DNA of 64,000 nt from Pseudomonas sp. NC02. GTDB taxonomy: Bacteria > Pseudomonadota > Gammaproteobacteria > Pseudomonadales > Pseudomonadaceae. A program made the position numbers and the translations under genes. Positions within the stretch are counted from its first letter, which is position 1, and each line of letters opens with the position of its first letter. The stretch spans positions 1,116,001 through 1,180,000 of the forward strand of contig NZ_CP025624.1 of the NCBI RefSeq assembly GCF_002874965.1. Direction: 5' to 3'. The notes below the pieces were generated by a model that was given only the letters and a program-made list of their open reading frames with translations, made no database searches and was not told where the DNA came from. Positions 47,313 to 55,128 of the stretch are shown piece by piece.

Positions 47313-48341
47313 ATGAAGCACATGAAATCCACGTTGGCGGCATTCACCGCCGCAGCACTATTGGGGCTGGCCGCAAGCGTACACGCGGGGGCGACCCTGG
47401 ATGCGATCCAGAAGAAGGGTTTTATCCAGTGTGGGGTCAGTGATGGGTTGCCGGGTTTTGGCGTGCCGGACGCCAACGGCAAGATGACCGGCATTGATGT
47501 GGACGTGTGCCACGCCGTCGCCGCAGCACTCTTTGGTGACGCGTCGAAAGTGAAGTTCAGCCAGTTGACCGCCAAGGAGCGTTTCACTGCGTTGCAATCC
47601 GGCGAGATCGACCTGATTTCCCGCAACACCACCTGGACCAGTTCCCGTGACGCGGGCATGGGCATGGTGTTCACCGGCGTGACCTACTACGACGGCATCG
47701 GGTTCCTGGTGAACACCAAGCTCGGTGTGAAGAGCGCCAAGGACCTGGACGGCGCGACCATCTGCATCCAGGCCGGCACCACCACCGAGCTGAACGTCTC
47801 GGATTACTTCCGCGCCAACGGCCTGAAGTACACGCCGATTACCTTCGACACTGCTGACGAAAGTGCCAAGGGCCTCGAAGCGGGCCGCTGCGACGTGCTC
47901 ACCACCGACCAGTCGGGGCTGTACGCCCAGCGGATCAAGATGGCTCACCCGGATGAGTTCGTGGTGTTGCCGGAAGTGATTTCCAAGGAGCCATTGGGCC
48001 CGCTGGTGCGCAAGGGCGACGACGAGTGGTTCAGCATCGTCAAGTGGACGCTGTTCGCCATGCTCAATGCCGAGGAAATGGGCATCACTTCGCAGAACGT
48101 TGAAGAGCAAGCCAAGTCCAGCAAGAACCCGGACGTCGCCCGTTTGCTCGGCGCAGACGGTGACTACGGCAAGGACCTGAAACTGCGCAAGGACTGGGTC
48201 GTGCAGATCGTCAAGCAAGTGGGCAACTACAGCGAGGTGTTCGAGCGCAACATCGGCCAGGGCAGCGTGCTGAAGATCAAGCGCGGCCTTAATGCCCTGT
48301 GGAGCAATGGCGGGATCCAGTACGCGCCGCCGGTTCGCTGA
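47313..48341 (+). CDS. Amino-acid ABC transporter substrate-binding protein (AapJ-like)
   Basis: The 342-residue protein has a Sec signal peptide ending near SVHA before GATLDAIQKKGFIQCGVSDG. The mature part matches the general L-amino-acid-binding family (AapJ/BztA): VDVCHAVAAALFGD, ISRNTTWTSSRDAGMGMVFTG (in two pieces) and YGKDLKLRKDWVVQI. A GGAG site precedes the ATG. No permease or ATPase genes follow, so it must share a transporter encoded elsewhere. It is divergent from the LysR gene, which probably controls it. Confidence 0.9.
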   Translation: MKHMKSTLAAFTAAALLGLAASVHAGATLDAIQKKGFIQCGVSDGLPGFGVPDANGKMTGIDVDVCHAVAAALFGDASKVKFSQLTAKERFTALQSGEIDLISRNTTWTSSRDAGMGMVFTGVTYYDGIGFLVNTKLGVKSAKDLDGATICIQAGTTTELNVSDYFRANGLKYTPITFDTADESAKGLEAGRCDVLTTDQSGLYAQRIKMAHPDEFVVLPEVISKEPLGPLVRKGDDEWFSIVKWTLFAMLNAEEMGITSQNVEEQAKSSKNPDVARLLGADGDYGKDLKLRKDWVVQIVKQVGNYSEVFERNIGQGSVLKIKRGLNALWSNGGIQYAPPVR

Positions 48342-48345
48342 GGTT

Positions 48346-49359
48346 TCACGAAGAAACCGTGTCCTTGCCCGCCGCCTTGGAGCGATACAACGCCTGATCG
48401 GCCCTGGCCATCAGGCAGGCGGGTGACTCATCGTTGCGTCGCTCTACCACGCCGAGGCTCAACGTCACCTTGAAGCTGCCCACGGCGGGCAAGTCCTTGA
48501 GCGCACAGCGCATCCGCTCGGCCAATTCCCGCGCGGTCTCCAACGTGCTTTTGGGCACGATGACCATGAATTCATCGCCGCCCCAGCGGGCCAGCAAGTC
48601 GCCGTGGCGAATGCAGGCCTCCAGGCATTCCACCACGCGCACCAGGGTTTCATCGCCTACGGCATGGCCGTGCTGATCGTTGATGGGCTTGAAGTCGTCA
48701 ATGTCCATGGCGATCAGCGAGAGCGGCAGGCGAAACCGTTGGGCGCGAGCGCACTCTTCCAGCAGGACGCGTTCAAGGCGGTAACGATTGGCCACGCGAG
48801 TCAAGGCGTCGCGTTCGGCCAGGGAGCGATTCTCGTCCAGTTGCAACTGCAGTTGTTGATTGACCCGCGACAGCTCGCGGGTGCGCTCGGCCACCAGGGC
48901 TTCAAGGGATTGATTGCGGCGCTCCAGCTGTTCGATGGACTGTTTGCGCGCCTGGATACTGCGGTGGGCGCCGACCATGCGTGCCACCGAGCCGTCGTCG
49001 TTACGTGCGATCACGTAGCCGCGGTCTTCGATCCACAGGTAGGAGCCGTCTTTCTTGCGGCAGCGGTATTCGGCTTGATAGTGAGTGGTGCGGCGGTTGA
49101 TGTAGTTATCAAACAGCACCATCACTTGGGGATAGTCATCGGGATGAATCACGTTTTCCCAGGTGAATACGCTGTTTTCCAGGGAGTGATGGGCATAGCC
49201 GAGCATTTCGTACCAGCCGGGGTTGCGGTAGACGAACCCGGTGTTGGCGTTCCAGTCCCAGATCCCGTCGCTGACCAGCTCCATGATGGCATGCAGCATG
49301 TCGGCGTTAAGGTCGCAAAAGTCCTTCCTTGACGGTTCGCTGCCGGATGTATCGTCCAT
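48346..49359 (-). CDS. PAS-GGDEF diguanylate cyclase
   Basis: A cytosolic 337-residue protein. A PAS fold (about residues 20-135: DGIWDWNANTGFVYRNPGWYEM; YLWIEDRGYVIAR) and a coiled-coil linker lead to a GGDEF domain. RWGGDEFMVIV is intact, and RHGD five residues before it is a product-inhibition (I) site, so it should make c-di-GMP under feedback. There is no TM segment; the PAS ligand is unknown. It is convergent with the amino-acid-binding gene, 4 bases from its stop. Confidence 0.92.
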   Translation of the reverse strand: MDDTSGSEPSRKDFCDLNADMLHAIMELVSDGIWDWNANTGFVYRNPGWYEMLGYAHHSLENSVFTWENVIHPDDYPQVMVLFDNYINRRTTHYQAEYRCRKKDGSYLWIEDRGYVIARNDDGSVARMVGAHRSIQARKQSIEQLERRNQSLEALVAERTRELSRVNQQLQLQLDENRSLAERDALTRVANRYRLERVLLEECARAQRFRLPLSLIAMDIDDFKPINDQHGHAVGDETLVRVVECLEACIRHGDLLARWGGDEFMVIVPKSTLETARELAERMRCALKDLPAVGSFKVTLSLGVVERRNDESPACLMARADQALYRSKAAGKDTVSS

Positions 49360-49496
49360 TGCGCACTCCCTGCGTGGACTGGCTCCTGGGGCCAGCCAAA
49401 ATTGATGCCGATACTCCGTGGCTGGCGGTACTGTACAACGGCGCCTTGGCGCTTAGAAGGGGGTCTTTGGTCTAGTGAGAGTGTGGCTAAAAGCCA

Positions 49497-51461
49497 CTAC
49501 TTGCTTGGGTTCAGCTTCTGATCAGGCGCCGCCATCCTGGTCCTGGGCGCCCCATTGGCATTGTGCTGATAAATCGCCTCAGGCTGCCCCTGCCGGTTAA
49601 AAAACACCTGCCCGATCCCGGCAGAATTCCAGAGCCGTTCGCCCGCTTCAGCGTGTTCCGGAATATGCGGCACTACCTGCATGAGTCGGCGACGGGTGAA
49701 CCAGTTCAGCGGTGAGCGCGGTGAGTAGAGCCATCGATTGAGACGGTCGAACCATTCCAGCAAGCGCGGCGGGAATTCGTTCTTGATGCCGCTGCTGGTG
49801 ATCTGCCAGATTTTTGGACCGGCATTGCGGTGGCGAATCAGCACTTCATAGACGAACGAGTAGTGCACGTCTCCCGAGAGGATCACGTAGTTGCCCGGTG
49901 TGCGGGAGTGACGAAAGATGTTGAGGATCACCTGTGCCGCGCCCCGGTGGGCCATCCAGTTTTCCGCGTCCACCAACAGCGGGTAGCCGCACCAGCTGAA
50001 GGCCTTCTGCACGGTTTCGATCAGCTTGACGCCGAAGATAGGCGCCGGTGAAACGATGATCGCGCAAGGGTGATCCAGCAGCTCCTGTTGCAGTTCGCTC
50101 AGTGCTTCCCAGTCCAGCAGGCCGGAGGGTTGCTTGAGGTTGAACTCGCTGCGCCAGCGCCGGGTACGGGTGTCGAGCACTACCAGTGCGGGGGTGGTGG
50201 GCAGTACGTAATGCCATTGCTGGAACTTCAGCAGGTCATCCACCAGCTCATCTTGAGCGTCAGGCTGCAGGTAGTTGTCGTGGGCCTGTGTGGTGAGCGC
50301 CAGGGTTTTGCCGATCACCGTATCGAACGCATCCGGGTTATTGCCCCAGCCCTGGCACAGCATGTAGGCCAGCAGTGCGTTGCCGATGATGCGCTTGGAG
50401 AACGGATGCCCGTAGGCGGTTTCTTCCCATTGGGCGCTGAGGTTCCAGTCGTCGGTGATGTCGTGATCATCGAAGATCATCAGGCAGGAGAGGTGGGCGA
50501 ACACCCTGGCCACGCCACCCAGGCCGTCACGGAACGTGTCGATCTGCACTTGCTCGTGCCCATAGCGTACGTGCCCTTCGGCGCGCAGTTGCGGCGCTTG
50601 CGGTGTGATCAGCTGCCACGGTACGGGCGACCACGCCAGCAGGTACATCGCCATGACTTCGGCAAAAGTCACCAGGTGGTTGTCGGCGCTGCTGCTGGTG
50701 AAAATAGGCTTCTTCACCCCGCCAAAAAAACGCTCGCGCAGGGTCTCGTTGCTCTTCAGGGCGGGCAACAGGTCGGCTCGATGGTAGTAGCTGGCGGCAT
50801 GCTCATAAAGCGCGGCGCTGTTGTCGACGACGGCACCGTCGAGGTGTTCATCGAACAGGCCGAGGCGCGTGATCAGCGCATGAATGGCCCGCAGCATCGG
50901 CCCCGCGACATCGTCGGCGTAGACCTGGTCGCCACTCATCATCAACAAGGCCGGGCGTTCCTCCAGGGTGTTCGATTCGGCCAGCAGCCGGTCGACACAC
51001 AGCAAACCGTCGGCTGCGCTGTGATGGGGCTTGCGGCAGGAACCGTGGACCAATTGGTGGATGCGGCTGTGCAGGACGAAATGCGGGCCTTGTGCGCCCG
51101 GGTAGAGCAGGTGCGGCGCCCATTCGGCGATACCGGCACGGTTTACCAGCAGGTCGTAGCCGATGCTCACGTCCTGGGGCAGGGCTTCCGCCAGCGGTAT
51201 GTCGATCAGATGGATAAAGGCCTGGCGCCCGACGGGCACCACCTTGCATTGGCTGGCGTCCAACTCGATATCGAGCGCCGCGCCTTGGGCGACTTGCAGC
51301 CTCAGGGTCAATGCCAGGGGACGACTTCCCACCAGCCACATCACCAGGCGCCGCGGTTCCAGGCGTCGCAGCAACGGGCCGGCGAGTACAGCGGGAAGTG
51401 TGTCGGGGTGAGGCATCAAGGCAACGGCTCTGGGCAAGGTTGGGCCGAAAAGGTAACGCAT
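49497..51461 (-). CDS. PhoD-like metallophosphatase-family protein
   Basis: The 654-residue protein carries PhoD-type metal motifs: MSGDQVYADDV, FDDHDITDDWN and SGDVHYSFVYE. It is longer than classical PhoD, has an extra N-terminal region of about 130 residues, and shows no Tat signal, so it is likely cytosolic. Families of this kind hydrolyse phosphodiesters or phosphomonoesters; the substrate is unknown. The start at 51461 has no strong ribosome site; an ATG at 51416 is possible. It stands alone between two gaps. Confidence 0.82.
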   Translation of the reverse strand: MRYLFGPTLPRAVALMPHPDTLPAVLAGPLLRRLEPRRLVMWLVGSRPLALTLRLQVAQGAALDIELDASQCKVVPVGRQAFIHLIDIPLAEALPQDVSIGYDLLVNRAGIAEWAPHLLYPGAQGPHFVLHSRIHQLVHGSCRKPHHSAADGLLCVDRLLAESNTLEERPALLMMSGDQVYADDVAGPMLRAIHALITRLGLFDEHLDGAVVDNSAALYEHAASYYHRADLLPALKSNETLRERFFGGVKKPIFTSSSADNHLVTFAEVMAMYLLAWSPVPWQLITPQAPQLRAEGHVRYGHEQVQIDTFRDGLGGVARVFAHLSCLMIFDDHDITDDWNLSAQWEETAYGHPFSKRIIGNALLAYMLCQGWGNNPDAFDTVIGKTLALTTQAHDNYLQPDAQDELVDDLLKFQQWHYVLPTTPALVVLDTRTRRWRSEFNLKQPSGLLDWEALSELQQELLDHPCAIIVSPAPIFGVKLIETVQKAFSWCGYPLLVDAENWMAHRGAAQVILNIFRHSRTPGNYVILSGDVHYSFVYEVLIRHRNAGPKIWQITSSGIKNEFPPRLLEWFDRLNRWLYSPRSPLNWFTRRRLMQVVPHIPEHAEAGERLWNSAGIGQVFFNRQGQPEAIYQHNANGAPRTRMAAPDQKLNPSK

Positions 51462-51553
51462 TGAATGTCAGCGTTTTGTTAAGGCGCGATACCCGGGCGA
51501 GCGGCAAATTACCCGGCGCCCACTGGCCCGGGCTATAAACCTTTCATCTCAAA

Positions 51554-51799
51554 TCATGACTGCGTGGCGCAGGTCTCGCCTTCGGCAATCATCCAGCGCA
51601 GCACTTCGGCCAGGGCCACACTGTGCTGGCGCTCGACCCAGCGCACACCCTGCGGGCTGTACCGTTCGACATAGCGGCTCAGCACCAGGCGGCCCTGCTC
51701 CGACGACAGGCTCAGGCGGATCTCCCGGCAGAGCAGGGCGCTGGTCCCGCGTTTACGAACCTGACGTTGCAGGACCAGTGAGCTTGATTCAGAAATCAT
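51554..51799 (-). CDS. 81-residue conserved-looking small protein
   Basis: The start at 51799 (MISESSSLVLQRQVRKRG) has a GGGAG ribosome site. The protein is basic, with beta-like stretches (IRLSLSSEQGRLVLSRYVERY, cited in part) and no signal peptide or TM. It overlaps the end of the MlaA-type gene by 11 bases and is transcribed with it, so the two are probably coupled. I do not recognise the family; a longer reading from 51904 would overlap far more of the lipoprotein gene and is unlikely. Confidence 0.65.
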   Translation of the reverse strand: MISESSSLVLQRQVRKRGTSALLCREIRLSLSSEQGRLVLSRYVERYSPQGVRWVERQHSVALAEVLRWMIAEGETCATQS

Positions 51800-52577
51800 C
51801 GCCGGCTCCCTGTGCACAATTATCGGCCTGAGGCGACGTCGCCCCCTGCTTGCCCTCCAGCACAAAGGCCGCGCGGTGTTCGGCCACCACGTTACGCAAG
51901 GCACTGTAGTAGTCCGGCAGCTTTTGCAGGCTGTCGGTCAGCGGCAGCAACGAGGCGCGCGTGTCCACTGTGCCACCCACCAGGCTGATGGTGCCCAGGG
52001 TTTGCACGGTATCGCTGTCGCCCAGCGGCGCCACCAGGAAGTTCAGGACCTTGCCCGCCGCATCGCGGCTGTTGCCGGTGCCCAGCAACGGCAGTTCGAC
52101 AATCGGCCCGTTGCCAATCCCCCACACGCCAAAGGTCTGGCCGAAATCGGCGGTGTGGCGAGGGATGCCCAGCGGGTCCGAGACATCAATCAAGCCGACG
52201 ATCCCCACGGTGGTGTTCACCGCAAAACGTCCCAGGGTGTTGATCGAACGCCGTGGGTTGCCTTGCAGCAGGTCGTTGATGAAGACCTTGGGCTCGCTGA
52301 AGTTGCTGGCGAAGTTATGCACACCCTGCTGGAAAAACTCCGGCATGTATCGGTAGCCTCGGGCTACAGGCGCCAGGGCGTAGTCATCCACCGCGCGGTT
52401 GAAGGCGAACACGCCCCGGTTGACTGGTTCGGCGGGGTCATACACCGGGTAGGAAACCTGTGCGCAGCGTGTGGTACTCGTTACGTTGGCCGGGCTCGCG
52501 CAGCCTGTGAGGTAAGACACAGTCAGCAACAACACCGCCTGGCGAGCCAGGTGCTGGGGATACGTCAGCGAGCGCAT
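51789..52577 (-). CDS. MlaA (VacJ)-family outer membrane lipoprotein
   Basis: The 262-residue protein has a lipoprotein signal ending in YLTGC (Cys26). The VacJ/MlaA body follows: YDPAEPVNRGVFAFNRAVDDY, PEFFQQGVHNFASNFSEPKV and DFGQTFGVWGIGNGPIVELPL (each broken at natural points). MlaA removes misplaced phospholipid from the outer leaflet, passing it to the MlaFEDB importer. No other mla genes are here, so this looks like a stand-alone paralog. It is divergent from a two-component system that may control it. Confidence 0.9.
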   Translation of the reverse strand: MRSLTYPQHLARQAVLLLTVSYLTGCASPANVTSTTRCAQVSYPVYDPAEPVNRGVFAFNRAVDDYALAPVARGYRYMPEFFQQGVHNFASNFSEPKVFINDLLQGNPRRSINTLGRFAVNTTVGIVGLIDVSDPLGIPRHTADFGQTFGVWGIGNGPIVELPLLGTGNSRDAAGKVLNFLVAPLGDSDTVQTLGTISLVGGTVDTRASLLPLTDSLQKLPDYYSALRNVVAEHRAAFVLEGKQGATSPQADNCAQGAGDDF

Positions 52578-52741
52578 GGGGTCAGTCTCCGGGAAAAGGA
52601 AGCCGATGCTGGCAGCCGCAGCTTGCGCAAAGATGTCTGCTTTATTGCGCCGTTGACGCTTTATTGCACGATTGAAATATATGACGGGCCGCGTCGAATG
52701 GTTTTAGATGGCGCATCGACAAGACCAAGTGATGCCCATCG

Positions 52742-53452
52742 GTGAGCCATCTTTTAATCGTGGACGATGACCTCGAGGTCCTCGCCCTGCTGAAGAAATT
52801 CTTCCTGCAACATGGCTACACGGTCGAGACCGCCGCCAATGGCGCCGAGCTGTGGGCGGCCATGGAGCGTACACCTGCCGACCTGATCATCCTCGATCTG
52901 ATGCTGCCGGGGGATAACGGCCTGTTGCTGTGCCAGCGCCTGCGCCAGCAATACGCAACACCGGTGATCATGCTGACCGCCATGGGCGAACTGAGTGATC
53001 GCGTGGTGGGCCTGGAAATGGGCGCCGATGATTACCTGAGCAAACCTTTCGATGCCCGTGAATTACTTGCCCGGGTGCGCGCCGTACTGCGTCGGGCGGG
53101 TGAAAACCGGCCGACGTTGGGCGACGTGTCGCGCCCGCTGATTCGTTTCGCCGGCTGGCAACTGGACCTGACGCGCCGTGAGTTGCGCTCGCCGGACCAG
53201 GTGATGATCCCGTTGTCGTCCGGGGAGTTCGACCTGCTGCTGGTGTTCGTCGAACACCCGCAGCGCGTGCTCACCCGCGAGCAATTGCTGAACCTGGCGC
53301 GGGGCCATAGCCACGACGCGTTCGACCGCAGCATCGACGTGCAGGTCAGCCGCCTGCGACGCAAGCTGGAGTTCGACACCAAGCGCCCGGCGATGATTCG
53401 TACGGTGCGCAACGGTGGTTACCAGTTCACCGTCGCGGTGACCCGCTCATGA
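52742..53452 (+). CDS. OmpR/PhoB-family response regulator
   Basis: A 236-residue regulator with a receiver domain (phospho-acceptor Asp in LIILDLMLPGDNG, Lys in YLSKPFDARELL) and a C-terminal winged helix (LLNLARGHSHDAFDRSIDVQ). The start is a GTG at 52742. It overlaps the histidine kinase by 4 bases (ATGA), so the pair is coupled, and it is divergent from the MlaA-type gene, a plausible target. Confidence 0.93.
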   Translation: MSHLLIVDDDLEVLALLKKFFLQHGYTVETAANGAELWAAMERTPADLIILDLMLPGDNGLLLCQRLRQQYATPVIMLTAMGELSDRVVGLEMGADDYLSKPFDARELLARVRAVLRRAGENRPTLGDVSRPLIRFAGWQLDLTRRELRSPDQVMIPLSSGEFDLLLVFVEHPQRVLTREQLLNLARGHSHDAFDRSIDVQVSRLRRKLEFDTKRPAMIRTVRNGGYQFTVAVTRS

Positions 53453-54768
53453 GCCGCTTCAAACCTCGGGACACCGTGGCCCGCTGGATTGCCCTGACCA
53501 TCCTGATTGCGATGCTCACTGCGCTGGCCTTCAATGCGCTGTTTGTGCAACTGGCTGGCGTTTGGGCCAGGCCGCCGTTGGGTGAAACCGGCCTGTTGGA
53601 GAAGGTCGCGGTGATCGTGCGGATGATCGAAGCGGCGGAGCCGTCCCAGCGCGCGCAACTGACTCGGGCAGTGGCCGATGACAGCTTCAATGTGAGTTGG
53701 TCGGCCACCCGCACAGGCATTGATGTGCCGGTTCTGGAAGACCCGGGGTTTCACTCCGACCAGGTGTTCAAACAGCTGCTCAAGGGGCCGGAGCGGCGAA
53801 TGGAAGCCTACGAACCGTCCGACTGGCCTGGCCCCGGCGGGCGCTATGCGCTGGTGGTGCAGCTGGTGGATGAATCCTGGCTGATGTTCAGCGCGCCGTC
53901 GCGCAGCTGGGGCCTGGCGGAAGGCCCGCGAAGCCTGATCGTGCTGATGCTGGTACTGATTTCCACCGCGCTGGTCACGCTGATCGCCACCCGGCGCCTG
54001 GCCCGGCCGCTGCAGTATTTCGCCCAGGGTGTGCGACGTTTCGGCGCCGACTTTCGTGCGCCGCCTATCGAGCCGGTCGGCCCCCAGGAAATCCGCCAGG
54101 CGATTCTCGCGTTCAACGGCATGCAGGCGCAGTTGCAGCACTTCATCCAGGACCGCACCCAGATGCTCGCCGCGATTTCCCATGACCTGCGTGCGCCGCT
54201 GACCCGCCTGCGCCTGCGGGGGGAATTCATCGAAGATGCCGACCAGCAGCACCGCCTGTTCCGGGATGTCGACGAGATGCAGGCGATGATCAACACCGCG
54301 CTGGAATTCTTTCGCGACGATGCGCGTCTGGAACAGGCTACCCAACTTGACCTCGCTGAGTTGCTGCAAACGCTGATTGACGATTACCGCGACCAGTCCA
54401 TCGACATCACCTTCAATGGCCCGCCACGGCTGGTGTATTTCGGTCGCCCGCTGGGGCTCAAGCGAGTGATGACCAACCTGATGGACAATGCGATCCACTA
54501 CGGGCGGGCGCCGGAAATCGAACTGCAACAGAGTCCGGGCGTGGTGACGATACGGGTACTGGACCGTGGCCCGGGCATCCCGCAGGAGCAGCATGAGCAG
54601 GTGTTCCTGCCGTTCTTTCGGCTGGAAGGCTCACGCAATAAAAGTACCGGCGGGGTCGGTTTGGGCCTTTCCACGGCACGGGCGATTGTCCTGGAACACG
54701 GTGGAACGCTGACGTTGGAGAATCGCCCGTGTGGCGGGTTGGCCGCCGTGGTGGTGTTGCCGGTTTAG
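53449..54768 (+). CDS. Sensor histidine kinase (EnvZ-like layout)
   Basis: A 439-residue kinase with two TM helices (WIALTILIAMLTALAFNALF near the start; LIVLMLVLISTALVTLIA near residue 165) enclosing a periplasmic sensor of about 120 residues. A HAMP domain, the phospho-acceptor box AAISHDLRAPLTRL and an ATPase domain with NLMDNAIHYG, DRGPGIP and GGVGLGLS follow. The layout is that of EnvZ-type kinases. The signal is unknown; the neighbouring MlaA-type lipoprotein suggests an envelope cue. Confidence 0.92.
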   Translation: MSRFKPRDTVARWIALTILIAMLTALAFNALFVQLAGVWARPPLGETGLLEKVAVIVRMIEAAEPSQRAQLTRAVADDSFNVSWSATRTGIDVPVLEDPGFHSDQVFKQLLKGPERRMEAYEPSDWPGPGGRYALVVQLVDESWLMFSAPSRSWGLAEGPRSLIVLMLVLISTALVTLIATRRLARPLQYFAQGVRRFGADFRAPPIEPVGPQEIRQAILAFNGMQAQLQHFIQDRTQMLAAISHDLRAPLTRLRLRGEFIEDADQQHRLFRDVDEMQAMINTALEFFRDDARLEQATQLDLAELLQTLIDDYRDQSIDITFNGPPRLVYFGRPLGLKRVMTNLMDNAIHYGRAPEIELQQSPGVVTIRVLDRGPGIPQEQHEQVFLPFFRLEGSRNKSTGGVGLGLSTARAIVLEHGGTLTLENRPCGGLAAVVVLPV

Positions 54769-55128
54769 GAAGGCTTAAACCCTCACGGCAAATTCCCTTT
54801 TCCCAGATCAGTCAGATTACCGCTATTCGACTGAAAAATTTGCTGGTTGGAGCTGCTACGCGAGGGCTCATCGTTTGGTTTGAGGGCCGGCTGAACAGGT
54901 TGGACGGGTTGAGTGGCTTGAGGCGAATGAGTGGGTTGATTGAAGGATTGGATATGGAAAGCGCTGCCAATGATTGGAAAGGACATAGATGTTGGCTCTC
55001 ATTAGAAAGGACGTGAAGTGTGCGCATTCACCTCCCTTTGAGTGCGTCCTGATCAGTGGCCCTGGCCCGGTCCGGCGTTCCGGGCCTTTGGGTTTCCATA
55101 TGCTTCGCCGTCTCGATGAGGCGCCGTT
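54769..55128. other. Gene-poor gap between the kinase and bphP
   Basis: A 360-base gap of lower GC with no coding frame I trust. It holds a GC hairpin at 55064-55086 (GGCCCGG / CCGGGCC) followed by TTTGGGTTT on the plus strand, which could end kinase transcription or act for the convergent bphP. Frames up to about 95 codons are open but have no ribosome site or recognisable pattern. Confidence 0.45.

Noticed and set aside
51462..51553. GC-rich CCCGGG elements before the small gene as a terminator
   Set aside because: The arms CCCGGG recur but do not form one consistent stem followed by T residues.
54729..55016. A 95-codon frame in the gap before bphP
   Set aside because: It begins inside the histidine kinase gene, has no ribosome site, and its residues show no conserved pattern.
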